Source: Oscillospiraceae bacterium (lineage in GTDB: Bacteria; Bacillota; Clostridia; Oscillospirales; Acutalibacteraceae). From it: 64,000 bases of DNA. The stretch covers positions 19,209 to 83,208 of the forward strand of contig JAIRXU010000028.1 in NCBI GenBank assembly GCA_031268095.1, written 5' to 3'. The translations under genes were made by a program, and so were the position numbers. Positions 55,834 through 64,000 of this stretch are shown here, piece after piece (within the stretch, counting starts at the first letter, position 1; each line of letters opens with the position of its first letter). The notes under the pieces were generated by a model. The model did not search any database, had not been told where the DNA came from, and saw only the letters and a program-made list of their open reading frames with translations.

Positions 55834-57198
55834 TTACCGTCCCTCCATATCCGCATACGGCCGGGCGTCCATAACGCTTTGGTAAGCCGGGCGTATGATT
55901 TTATCCTGATTGATCAGTTCTTCCAGTCGGTGGGCGCTCCAGCCGGCAATCCGGGCAATGGCGAAGACGGGCGTAAAGAGCTCCTGGGGAATCCCGAGAA
56001 TACTGTACACAAAGCCGCTGTAGAAATCAACGTTGGCGCTGACACCCTTATAGATCCGGCGCTTCTCGGCAATGATCTGCGGCGCAAGGCGCTCGACGAC
56101 GGAATACAGCTCGAACTCCGCCCGGCGGCCCTTTTCGGCGGAAAGCTGCTCGACAAATTCCTTGAAAAGCTCTGCCCGGGGGTCTGAAAGGGAATACACC
56201 GCGTGCCCCATGCCGTAAATCAGGCCGCGCCTGTCAAAGTTCTGCCGGTCCAGCAGCCCGGAAAGGTATGCCGCAATTTCGTCTTCATCTGTCAGGTCCC
56301 GGACGTTGCGCTTGAGGTCGTCGAACATCTGCACGACCTTAATGTTCGCGCCGCCGTGCTTCGGCCCTTTCAGCGAACCCAGCGCCGAGGCAATGACAGA
56401 GTACGTGTCTGTCCCGGAAGAGGAGACCACATGGGTGGTGAAGGTGGAGTTGTTGCCGCCGCCGTGCTCCATGTGCAGCACCAGCGCCAGATCCAGGATC
56501 TTCGCTTCCAGCGCGGAATAGGACTTATCCGGCCGGAGCATCCGCAGAAAATTTTCCGCAGCAGAAAGGCCGGGGTCAGGCTTGTGGATATACAGACTGT
56601 CATCACACTCGTAGTGGTTGTAGCAGTGGTACCCGTAAACCGCCAGCATCGGAAAGATGCTGATGAGGTGCAGGCACTGCCGCAGAACGTTGGGGATAGA
56701 GATATCGTCGCACTGCTTGTCGTAGGCCCCGACGGTCAGTACACTGCGGGAAAGCAGGTTCATCATGTCCTGCTGCGGGACCTTCATGATGACGTCCCGG
56801 ACGAAATGGGCGGGCAGCTGCTGGCAGCCGGCCAGGATTTTTTGGAAGCCGGCCAGTTGTTCCCGGTTGGGAAGGTCGCCGAACAGCAGCAGGTACGCCG
56901 TCTCTTCAAAGCCGAACCGGCCCGCCCGCAGGAAACCCGCGCAGATCTCCTTGATGTCAATGCCGCGGTAGCGCAGCACCCCGGGGCAGGATCGTTTTTC
57001 GCCGTCGATGGTCTCCGAGGATATGATGGTGGAAATCTGGGTCAGGCCCGCCCGGACGCCCTCCCCGTTTTTGTCGCGCAGGCCGCGCTTGACCTGATTG
57101 ATCTCGTACAGCGCCGGATCCATACCGTTTTTCTCCGCACAGAGCGCCGCCAGTTGCCGCATGCCGGGTTCATTGCCCAGATTGTTGATGTAGTCCAT
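55834..57198 (-). CDS. Citrate synthase
   Basis: GLTQISTIISSETIDGEKRSCPGVLRYRGIDIKEICAGFLRAGRFGFEETAYLLLFGDLP...LHMEHGGGNNSTFTTHVVSSSGTDTYSVIASALGSLKGPKHGGANIKV. Confidence 0.97.
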   Translation of the reverse strand: MDYINNLGNEPGMRQLAALCAEKNGMDPALYEINQVKRGLRDKNGEGVRAGLTQISTIISSETIDGEKRSCPGVLRYRGIDIKEICAGFLRAGRFGFEETAYLLLFGDLPNREQLAGFQKILAGCQQLPAHFVRDVIMKVPQQDMMNLLSRSVLTVGAYDKQCDDISIPNVLRQCLHLISIFPMLAVYGYHCYNHYECDDSLYIHKPDPGLSAAENFLRMLRPDKSYSALEAKILDLALVLHMEHGGGNNSTFTTHVVSSSGTDTYSVIASALGSLKGPKHGGANIKVVQMFDDLKRNVRDLTDEDEIAAYLSGLLDRQNFDRRGLIYGMGHAVYSLSDPRAELFKEFVEQLSAEKGRRAEFELYSVVERLAPQIIAEKRRIYKGVSANVDFYSGFVYSILGIPQELFTPVFAIARIAGWSAHRLEELINQDKIIRPAYQSVMDARPYADMEGR

Positions 57199-57241
57199 AC
57201 CAGTACCTCTCTCACCTCATGAAATATACGGCGGATATCTT

Positions 57242-57270
57242 ATTATCTCACAAAACGGCCGACTTGTCAA
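57242..57270 (-). promoter_or_regulatory. Promoter of the citrate synthase gene
   Basis: Minus strand TTGACA - 17 bp - GATAAT. Confidence 0.75.
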
Positions 57271-57367
57271 CAGGCGGCGCCGTACGGATTTCGCCGCTTG
57301 GCCGCAGTGCTCATACCCAAGCTTCGCCCCGCAGCCAAGAAAGGATCAGCAAAAAGAACGCCATAAA

Positions 57368-58042
57368 TCACCCCTCCGTTTCTTTCGTGTTTGGATTTCT
57401 CTCATGTCCGCCCCAGCCTTTCTGCCGGAAGCTCCGGGGGTCGTGCCCGTCCCTGTCTTGGGGACTGCCGTCCCGCAGCGGGTTCGGGCCAAAGCTCCGG
57501 CAGCCGCCGCGCGGACCGGAAAAATGCCCGCCGAAGGGGCCGTCGTGGAACTCTGCGAAACGTTCGCGCAGCGCCTGCCACTGCTCCAGACGGTCTTCGT
57601 CCCCGCCGAGGGCTTCCTGCATCGCCCCGCTGATGCGATCCAGCAAAGCGCCCAGTGTCTGCTGCTCTTCCGCCGTCAGGCAGGAGAACGGATCCTCTCC
57701 GTCGGCCGGTTCCGGCTGCTGTTCCTGCTTCCCTTTTTCGGTCAGTTTGACCAGCATCACGCGCTTGTCCTCCTCGGAGGGCTCGCGGACGATGAAGCCG
57801 CTCTTTTCCAGCTTGGCAAGCAATTCGTTGAGCGACGAAATCCGCATCCCCAGCAAATAAGACAAATCTTTGGTGCTGATGCCATCCCGCAGTTTGAGAA
57901 AGGCCAGCAGCCGCCCCTGCCCCCTGGTGACGTCGGCCATGGGGCCTCCCCGGGCCCAGCCGCGCAGGCGCTGTTTGTGGAGCAGCCATTGCAGCCGCGC
58001 CAATTTTTCGAGCAATTCTTGATGCATGTCATTATCCTCCAA
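57368..58042 (-). CDS. MarR family transcriptional regulator with Gly/His/Arg-rich tail
   Basis: MADVTRGQGRLLAFLKLRDGISTKDLSYLLGMRISSLNELLAKLEKSGFIVREPSEEDKRVMLVKLTEKGK; tail GGHFSGPRGGCRSFGPNP...GWGGHERNPNTKETEG. Confidence 0.88.
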   Translation of the reverse strand: MEDNDMHQELLEKLARLQWLLHKQRLRGWARGGPMADVTRGQGRLLAFLKLRDGISTKDLSYLLGMRISSLNELLAKLEKSGFIVREPSEEDKRVMLVKLTEKGKQEQQPEPADGEDPFSCLTAEEQQTLGALLDRISGAMQEALGGDEDRLEQWQALRERFAEFHDGPFGGHFSGPRGGCRSFGPNPLRDGSPQDRDGHDPRSFRQKGWGGHERNPNTKETEG

Positions 58043-58052
58043 TCAAATTCTA

Positions 58053-58120
58053 ACGGTACCGTCTAATTTTAGTATAGCAGGTACCGGCAGATTTGTCAAG
58101 TGTTTTTTGCAGGTACCGTC
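58053..58120 (-). promoter_or_regulatory. marR promoter with three GGTACC(G) operator-like sites
   Basis: Minus TTGACA (58099..58094) - 17 bp - TATACT (58076..58071); ACGGTACCGT 58053-58062, GGTACC 58080-58085 (inside the spacer), GGTACC 58112-58117. Confidence 0.85.
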
Positions 58121-58155
58121 AAAAAATTTTTCCGCGATTTTCCGCGATTTGCCCC

Positions 58156-58184
58156 TTGCTTTTTCCCGCCAAAACAGGTATAAT
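58156..58184 (+). promoter_or_regulatory. Promoter of phnXW
   Basis: TTGCTT - 17 bp - TATAAT. Confidence 0.7.
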
Positions 58185-58279
58185 TTGCGGGGGATTTCTC
58201 CAGCCGCCGGTTTCTGCCGGGCGCCCCTCCCCTTTTCCCCTGTGCTCCGAATCTCTTTGATAGAAAGCGGGCGGATCCC

Positions 58280-59059
58280 ATGCGAAACATCACAACGGTT
58301 ATTTTGGACTGGGCCGGCACTGCGGTGGATTATGGTTCCTTTGCTCCGGTGGAGGCCTTCCAGACAGCCTTTGCCGCCTTCGGCCTTGCGCCGACCCTCG
58401 GCGAAACCCGCGCTCCGATGGGGATGCAGAAGCGGGCGCACATTGCGCAAATGCTGCGGGGGGAGCGCTTGGCCGCCGCTTGGCAGACCGCGCAGGGCAG
58501 ACCGCACACCGAAGAAGACATTGACCATATTTACGCCGCATTTGAGCCCGCGCTGTTTGCAGTCCTGCCGCAGTTCGCCGAACCTTTGCCGGGGGTGCTG
58601 GATGTTATGGCGGCGCTGCGCGCGCGGGGAATCCGCATCGGTTCCACCACCGGTTACACGAAAGCCATGATGGAAGTGGTCGCGCCCTTGGCGGCGGCGA
58701 ACGGCTACGCGCCGGATTGTCTGGTCTGCCCGGACGACGTTGGCGGGACTGGCCGCCCTGCGCCCTATATGCTTTGGCGGAATCTGGAACTGCTCCGCGT
58801 CGGCTCCATCCATGAGGTTTTGAAAATCGGCGATACCGCTGCCGACATGCAGGAAGCCAAAAACGCGGGCTGCCGCTGCGTCGGCGTACTGGTCGGTTCC
58901 AGTATGGTCGGCCTTTCCGCGGAGGAACTGGCCGCGCTGAACGGAGACGCGCGCGAGGCTCTCTTCGCCCGGGCAAAAGAACAATACTTCGCTGCCGGCG
59001 CAGACGACGTGATTCCGGACATCGCGTCGCTTCCGGCCTTTCTCCGGTCCCTGGCATAA
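58280..59059 (+). CDS. phnX: Phosphonoacetaldehyde hydrolase
   Basis: MRNITTVILDWAGTAVDYGSFAPVEAFQTAFAAFGL...MGMQKRAHI...GSTTGYTKAMMEVV...KIGDTAADMQEAKNAGCRCVGVLVGSSMVGL. Confidence 0.96.
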   Translation: MRNITTVILDWAGTAVDYGSFAPVEAFQTAFAAFGLAPTLGETRAPMGMQKRAHIAQMLRGERLAAAWQTAQGRPHTEEDIDHIYAAFEPALFAVLPQFAEPLPGVLDVMAALRARGIRIGSTTGYTKAMMEVVAPLAAANGYAPDCLVCPDDVGGTGRPAPYMLWRNLELLRVGSIHEVLKIGDTAADMQEAKNAGCRCVGVLVGSSMVGLSAEELAALNGDAREALFARAKEQYFAAGADDVIPDIASLPAFLRSLA

Positions 59060-59086
59060 ACATAAAAAGGAGCGTTGCGTTTTATT

Positions 59087-60190
59087 ATGTATGAACATAT
59101 TCCTGAAAACCCCTATTTGCTTCTGACCCCCGGCCCGCTCTCGACCTCCAAGGGGGTGCGCGCCGCGCTGCTGCGGGACTGGTGCACCTGGGACGCGGAC
59201 TACAACGAAGAAATTGTGCAGCATATCCGCCGCCGTTTGGTTGCGCTGGCCACGGCGCAGACAGAGGACTACACCGCCGTACTGATGCAGGGCAGCGGAT
59301 CCTTCGGAGTGGAAGCGGCGATTGGCACAGCGCTGCCCCGCGCGGGCGGGAAACTGCTGGTTCTCGCCAATGGGGCCTATGGCCAGCGGGCGGCGACTAT
59401 GGCTCGCACCCTGGAAATTCCCCACACGGTGATCTCCCTGCCCGAGACACAGGCCCCTTCGGCGGCGCTGCTGGAAGACGCTCTGGCGGCGGATTCCGCC
59501 ATCACCCATGTGATCTTCGTGCACTGCGAGACCACCACCGGGATTCTCAACCCTCTGGAGGAATTGGCGGCGGCAGCGAAAGCGCACGGCAAGATCCTTC
59601 TGGTGGACGCAATGAGTTCTTTTGGCGGGATCCCCATGGATGCTGGCGCATGGGGGATTGATTTTCTGATCAGTTCCTCCAACAAATGCATCCAGGGTGT
59701 GCCGGGTTTCGCGCTGGTGGTCGCGAAACGGGACGTCCTGGCCCGGTGCGGGGACAATGCCCGGTCCCACAGCCTCGATCTTTATGACCAGTGGAAAGAA
59801 ATGGATTCCAGCGGAAAATGGCGTTTCACATCGCCCACCCACGTTGTCCGGGCGTTTTATCAGGCGCTGGATGAACTGGAACAGGAAGGCGGCGTGACGG
59901 CGCGGCACACACGCTACCGGGAAAATCACCGGCTGCTGGTGGAAGGCATGGCAGCCTTGGGCTATGAAACCCTGCTGCCCCCCGCGCTGCAATCGCCCAT
60001 CATCACATCCTTCCGCTACCCCTCGCCGGACTTCGATTTCCCGGCGTTTTACCAGTACTGCAAGCGGCAGGGATTCGTACTTTATCCGGGGAAAATTTCA
60101 CAGGCGCCCACCTTCCGCGTCGGCAATATCGGCGAAGTATATCCGGAAGATATGCGTCGCCTGCTGGAGGTCGTGGCCGCCTATCCATAA
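59087..60190 (+). CDS. phnW: 2-aminoethylphosphonate--pyruvate transaminase
   Basis: [46 protein letters not shown]...[19 protein letters not shown]...[37 protein letters not shown]. Confidence 0.96.
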   Translation: MYEHIPENPYLLLTPGPLSTSKGVRAALLRDWCTWDADYNEEIVQHIRRRLVALATAQTEDYTAVLMQGSGSFGVEAAIGTALPRAGGKLLVLANGAYGQRAATMARTLEIPHTVISLPETQAPSAALLEDALAADSAITHVIFVHCETTTGILNPLEELAAAAKAHGKILLVDAMSSFGGIPMDAGAWGIDFLISSSNKCIQGVPGFALVVAKRDVLARCGDNARSHSLDLYDQWKEMDSSGKWRFTSPTHVVRAFYQALDELEQEGGVTARHTRYRENHRLLVEGMAALGYETLLPPALQSPIITSFRYPSPDFDFPAFYQYCKRQGFVLYPGKISQAPTFRVGNIGEVYPEDMRRLLEVVAAYP

Positions 60191-60220
60191 TTTCGCATTC
60201 GTTTTGGGAGGGCTTCGTTT

Positions 60221-61750
60221 ATGCATTATATCAGCACCCGCGATCGCTCCCGCGCCGTGACTGCGGCGCAGGCCATCACGGACGGCATTGCTCCGGATGG
60301 TGGGCTTTACCTGCCGGCGTCGATCCCGGCTCTGACGCCGGAGGATCTGCGCCGCCTGGCCGGGCTGGATTATGTCGGCCGGGCAGAGGAACTGCTGTGC
60401 GCCTATTTGGTCGGGGAAGATGGCGTCTGGACGCGGGAGGAAGTCTCCCGCTGTGTCCGCGCGGCCTACACCGGGACGTTCACCGATCCGGCTGTGGCGC
60501 CGGTGAACGGACGGCTGCGGGATGCGGACGCCAACCAGCCCTATGTTCTTGAGCTTTTCCATGGCCCCACCTGCGCCTTCAAGGATCTGGCGCTGCAGTT
60601 GCTGCCCCATTTGCTCACCGTCTCCGCCCGGCAAACCCTGCTGGGAAAAGAGATCGTCATTCTTACCGCGACGTCCGGAGATACCGGCAAGGCGGCGCTG
60701 GAAGGATTCCGGGATGTGCCCGGAACCAAGATCGCCGTATTTTATCCCAGCGAGGGCGTCAGCCCCATGCAGAAACTGCAAATGGTTACGCAGGAAGGCG
60801 GCAACGTCCGGGTGGTGGCGGTGCGCGGGAACTTCGACGACACACAGAACGGCGTCAAAGCGATCTTCGCGGATCCTGCCCTGCGGAAGGCCATGGCCGC
60901 CAAGGGCCGGGTATTTTCCTCGGCCAATTCCATCAACTGGGGGCGGCTCGCCCCGCAGATAGTCTATTACGTCAGCGCGTACTGTGATCTTTCCGCCGAC
61001 GGGCGGATTACCCTGGGGGATCCGGTCGATTTTGTGGTACCCACCGGCAACTTTGGCAATATACTGGCAGGCTACTACGCCAAACAGATGGGGCTGCCCA
61101 TCCGGAAGCTGATCTGCGCCTCCAACCGCAACCGGGTGTTGACAGATTTTCTGCAAACCGGGCGCTACGACCGAACCCGTCCCTTTTATACCACCCTTTC
61201 GCCTTCGATGGATATCCTCATCTCCAGCAACCTCGAACGTCTGCTGTTCCTCGCGACGGACGGGAACGCGGCGGCGGTGTCCGGCTGGATGCGGCAGCTG
61301 CGGGAACAGGGGTGGTACGAAATCGGCCCGGACTGGCTGGCAAAACTGCGGGAAACGTTCACCGCCGGGACCTGCGGCGACGACGAGACACGGGATACCA
61401 TCCGCCGGGTCTGGGAGCGGACCGGCTGGCTCAGCGACCCACACACCGCCGTTGCGCTGCGGGTACTGGACGAAATTTCCGCTGCGGAAAACAGCTTTCC
61501 GACGCGGGGAGACGCTGTTCCCGCCGTGGTCGTTTCCACTGCCAGCCCTTATAAATTCCCCGCCAGCGTCCTGGAAGCCATCGAGCCTGCCCATCCTGCT
61601 CTGCGGAAAGATGAATTTGCGGCCGCAGCCGCGCTGGAGACCATGGCTGGGATTCCCTGTCCGCCCCAGCTCAAAACATTGCGCGGCAAAACACCCCGCT
61701 TCACGGACGTCTGCGACGCCGGCGACATGGCGGGATATGTGGAGTTTTGA
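60221..61750 (+). CDS. thrC: Threonine synthase
   Basis: MHYISTRDRSRAVTAAQAITDGIAPDGGLYLPASIP...LELFHGPTCAFKDLALQLLPHLL...ILTATSGDTGKAALEGF. Confidence 0.96.
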   Translation: MHYISTRDRSRAVTAAQAITDGIAPDGGLYLPASIPALTPEDLRRLAGLDYVGRAEELLCAYLVGEDGVWTREEVSRCVRAAYTGTFTDPAVAPVNGRLRDADANQPYVLELFHGPTCAFKDLALQLLPHLLTVSARQTLLGKEIVILTATSGDTGKAALEGFRDVPGTKIAVFYPSEGVSPMQKLQMVTQEGGNVRVVAVRGNFDDTQNGVKAIFADPALRKAMAAKGRVFSSANSINWGRLAPQIVYYVSAYCDLSADGRITLGDPVDFVVPTGNFGNILAGYYAKQMGLPIRKLICASNRNRVLTDFLQTGRYDRTRPFYTTLSPSMDILISSNLERLLFLATDGNAAAVSGWMRQLREQGWYEIGPDWLAKLRETFTAGTCGDDETRDTIRRVWERTGWLSDPHTAVALRVLDEISAAENSFPTRGDAVPAVVVSTASPYKFPASVLEAIEPAHPALRKDEFAAAAALETMAGIPCPPQLKTLRGKTPRFTDVCDAGDMAGYVEF

Positions 61751-61751
61751 T

Positions 61752-62381
61752 ATGCCCAAAAAATCCCTTCCCCCTGTATTTGAACCGTTGGAAGAGCACC
61801 TGCGGGCGCTCGGATTCGCCGCCATCTGCGGCGTGGATGAGGCGGGCCGGGGCCCTTTGGCGGGAGATGTCTACGCTGCCGCCGTGATCCTGCCGTCAGA
61901 CTGTGTCATTGAGGGACTCGACGACTCCAAGAAGCTGACGCCTGCCCGCCGGGAAACGCTCTGCGAGGTGATTTCGGAGCGGGCGCTGGCAGCCTACGTT
62001 GCCTTGGCGACAGTGGCGGAAATTGAGCGCATTAATATCCTCCGGGCAGCGTTGCTGGCTATGCGCCGGGCGGTGGACGGACTCAATCTCCCGGCGGACA
62101 TGGCGCTGGTGGACGGCAATCAGCCGCCCCCCTTGGAGATTCCGTGCCAGACCATCGTCCGCGGCGACGCGCGCTGCGCCTCCATCGCCGCCGCATCTAT
62201 CCTGGCAAAGGTGAGCCGGGACCGGGCGATGACGGCTCTGGAGGAGACATACCCAGGCTACGGCTTCGCGCAGCACAAAGGCTATGGCACCAAAGTCCAC
62301 TACGAGGCTCTCGCCCGGCTGGGGCCCTGCCCGGCGCACCGAATGAGCTTTTTGAAAAATTGGAACCGGCTGTTGGGATAA
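61752..62381 (+). CDS. rnhB: Ribonuclease HII
   Basis: AAICGVDEAGRGPLAGDVYAAAVILPSDCVIEGLDDSKKLTPARRE...SIAAASILAKVSRDRAM...YGFAQHKGYGTKVHYEALARLGPCPAHRMSF. Confidence 0.97.
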   Translation: MPKKSLPPVFEPLEEHLRALGFAAICGVDEAGRGPLAGDVYAAAVILPSDCVIEGLDDSKKLTPARRETLCEVISERALAAYVALATVAEIERINILRAALLAMRRAVDGLNLPADMALVDGNQPPPLEIPCQTIVRGDARCASIAAASILAKVSRDRAMTALEETYPGYGFAQHKGYGTKVHYEALARLGPCPAHRMSFLKNWNRLLG

Positions 62382-62419
62382 TCCCATCCGCCGGTTTTTG
62401 TTGTGTGTTTTTTATTGTG

Positions 62420-63322
62420 CTAGGACTGAAAAAAGGCCGCCGCGTTGTCCCAGAACATGCCATCCAGTGCCGCCGGCGGAACCCCCATTTCGGCCAGATC
62501 CCGCCGCAGCCCGGGCAGACGGTCGAGGCCCGCCAGGCTGGGGTGGACGGTGCAGCCGTCGAAATCGGTGCCCAGGGCGAGGTACGCCGCGCCGCCGAGA
62601 GTCAGGATATGCCGGATATGCCTGGCCGCCTCCTCCGCCGTTCCTTCTCCGCCCAAGAATGGCGGATAGAGATTCACGCCCACCAATCCGCCTGCGGCAA
62701 AAAGAGCCCGTAACTGATCGTCTGTCAGGTTGCGGGGATGAGGCTGCATCGCCGCGCAATTGGAGTGAGTGGCAATCACCCGGGCGCGGACCCCGCAGGC
62801 CGCCGCGTTCCGTTGCAGGCGAAGCACATCTGAAAATCCTGCCTCGTTCAGGTGCGAAACGTCAACCGCCACGCCCCGCTCGAACATGCGGCGCACACAA
62901 TGACAGCCCGCCGCCGTCAGACCGCAGGCAGGGTCACAGGCCGATCCGCACCCCAGCCCATTCGCGCCATTCCAGGTGACGCCCATGATTTGTATGCCCC
63001 GGTCCGCCAAGGCGTCAACCCGCGCAGGATCCCCGTCCAGCGAAACGCCGTTTTCCATCGCCAACAAGGGCTGACAATATTGCGCCAGCCCGCACCGCGC
63101 CGCTTCCTCGTCATAAAAGGCCAGCGCGCGGTCGAAGCTGGCGGCGGGATCAGGTGCGCCGTCTGGCACAAAAATCGCGAACGCCTGTGCCCAAGCCTTC
63201 AGCCCCGCCGCCCGCGCGGCCGCCCATTTTTCCAGAGAAATGTGGCCGCCGTTGGCCGCCAGGCCCTCGCCGCGCCCCAAACAAGCCGTAACGGTATCGC
63301 AATGCAAATCAAAAACGCGCAT
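62420..63322 (-). CDS. Membrane (renal) dipeptidase family M19
   Basis: MRVFDLHCDTVTACLGRGEGLAANGGHISLEKW...GVTWNGANGLGCG...GVAVDVSHLNEAGFSDVL...VIATHSNCAAMQPHPRNLTDDQLRAL...LGTDFDGC. Confidence 0.95.
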   Translation of the reverse strand: MRVFDLHCDTVTACLGRGEGLAANGGHISLEKWAAARAAGLKAWAQAFAIFVPDGAPDPAASFDRALAFYDEEAARCGLAQYCQPLLAMENGVSLDGDPARVDALADRGIQIMGVTWNGANGLGCGSACDPACGLTAAGCHCVRRMFERGVAVDVSHLNEAGFSDVLRLQRNAAACGVRARVIATHSNCAAMQPHPRNLTDDQLRALFAAGGLVGVNLYPPFLGGEGTAEEAARHIRHILTLGGAAYLALGTDFDGCTVHPSLAGLDRLPGLRRDLAEMGVPPAALDGMFWDNAAAFFQS

Positions 63323-63397
63323 CTCCGCGCCCCCTTCCACAGTATATCATATGGCGGCAGAGAATTTATGCGTAGTCGTAAAAAGGATCCGCAGACA

Positions 63398-63610
63398 GGA
63401 TCACCCCCGCATGCGCGGGGAACAGTCTTCAACACAAGCGATTTGCGATTGCGTTCAAGTAAATCACCCCCGCATGCGCGGGGAACAGCCCCGTGAAGAC
63501 CGTCATGCGCACGGTCGGATCAAATCACCCCCGCATGCGCGGGGAACAGACAAATCTTCCCATTTATTTTTCAACTCCTTTCAAATCACCCCCGCATGCG
63601 CGGGGAACAG
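63398..63610 (-). CRISPR. Small type I-E-like CRISPR array, 4 repeats / 3 spacers
   Basis: Repeat CTGTTCCCCGCGCATGCGGGGGTGATTT(G) on the minus strand at 63398-63425 (degenerate end), 63461-63488, 63522-63549, 63583-63610; periods 63, 61, 61 bp; three unrelated spacers. Confidence 0.93.
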
Positions 63611-63671
63611 TCACATAGGAGGTGCTGAAGCCGGTATGCATGGCAGGCCGAAAGGCAAAAATTGTCATAGC

Positions 63672-63706
63672 AAACCCCCGGAATCCCTATGGATTTCGGG
63701 GGTTGT
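63672..63706. repeat. Strong inverted repeat flanking the CRISPR array
   Basis: AACCCCCGGAATCC-CTAT-GGATTTCGGGGGTT. Confidence 0.75.
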
Positions 63707-63921
63707 TGATGTAATGGTACTCCGAAAAAGATGCAGGTTAGACGCGGGGGAGGACTTCCGAAAAGAAGGGCGCTGGAGGCGCGGTCTGCCTCCAGCGCAG
63801 CTGTAATGGTTGACTGAAAAAGATGCCTCTGCTTTACAGGCTTTCATCATACAGTCGCGCAACTCATTCACTCGCTGCTGAAAAGTATAGCACAAAGCGA
63901 TGAACATGTCAATCCCCAGCG

Positions 63922-64000
63922 CTAAAACTGCCCCATCTGAAGCCCCGGCGCTGCATCCGATTCCAGCGCCATTTCCGCGACGCATTCGTCCAGCCCCGCT
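63922..64000 (-). CDS. C-terminal fragment of an unidentified protein entering from the right edge
   Basis: Minus-strand frame open from the window edge to TAG at 63924..63922: ...AGLDECVAEMALESDAAPGLQMGQF*. Confidence 0.4.
   Translation of the reverse strand, partial: AGLDECVAEMALESDAAPGLQMGQF

Noticed and set aside
58043-59992. 649-aa minus-strand ORF
   Set aside because: Antisense to phnX and phnW, which have clear family motifs.
60098-61825. 575-aa minus-strand ORF
   Set aside because: Antisense to thrC; no domain signal.
63240-63806. 188-aa plus-strand ORF (repeating ITPACAG/NHPRMRGEQ)
   Set aside because: Translation through the CRISPR array repeats; not a protein gene.
1-64000. tRNA/rRNA genes, transposases, integrases, prophage
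   Set aside because: No cloverleaf/TTCGA-arm candidates, rRNA motifs or transposase/integrase/phage structural proteins were recognised by eye; a tRNAscan-SE and ISfinder run would be needed to be certain.

Overview
GC-rich, low-GC-of-intergenic bacterial chromosome segment, most likely from a Gram-positive Clostridia/Oscillospiraceae-type organism (inferred from a T-box leader, a SleL/YaaH-like LysM-GH18 protein, a CpsB/CpsCD-type tyrosine-kinase pair, CarD and VanZ). About 55 protein genes are supportable. Core genes: leuA, rpsF-ssb-rpsR, rpsO, pnp, trmL, rmuC, mpg, tadA, gltA-type citrate synthase, phnX-phnW, thrC, rnhB. Accessory content: an edge-truncated cyclic beta-glucan synthase-like gene that is missing from the ORF track; a surface protein with an LPXTG-like VPPTGG tail; a lipoprotein with 75-bp YD-type repeats; a fused two-module protein carrying a 69-bp direct repeat; a MacAB-like efflux operon; a glycoside hydrolase/ceramidase-like run; a twin zinc-ribbon ABC exporter plus DUF1854-like system; and an acyl-ligase/ACP/acyltransferase operon. 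A small 4-repeat type I-E-like CRISPR array lies near the right edge. The most interesting non-coding signals are: a long stem-loop in the pnp leader whose 3' arm can alternatively pair with the pnp Shine-Dalgarno; a MarR promoter with three GGTACC sites, one lying between -35 and -10; a T-box in front of a glycosyltransferase-like gene and leuA; 21-bp phased TGTTTMACG direct repeats upstream of rpsO; and a long GTTGTT/AACAAC hairpin before a small EamA gene. All calls come from reading the sequence; no database search was run.
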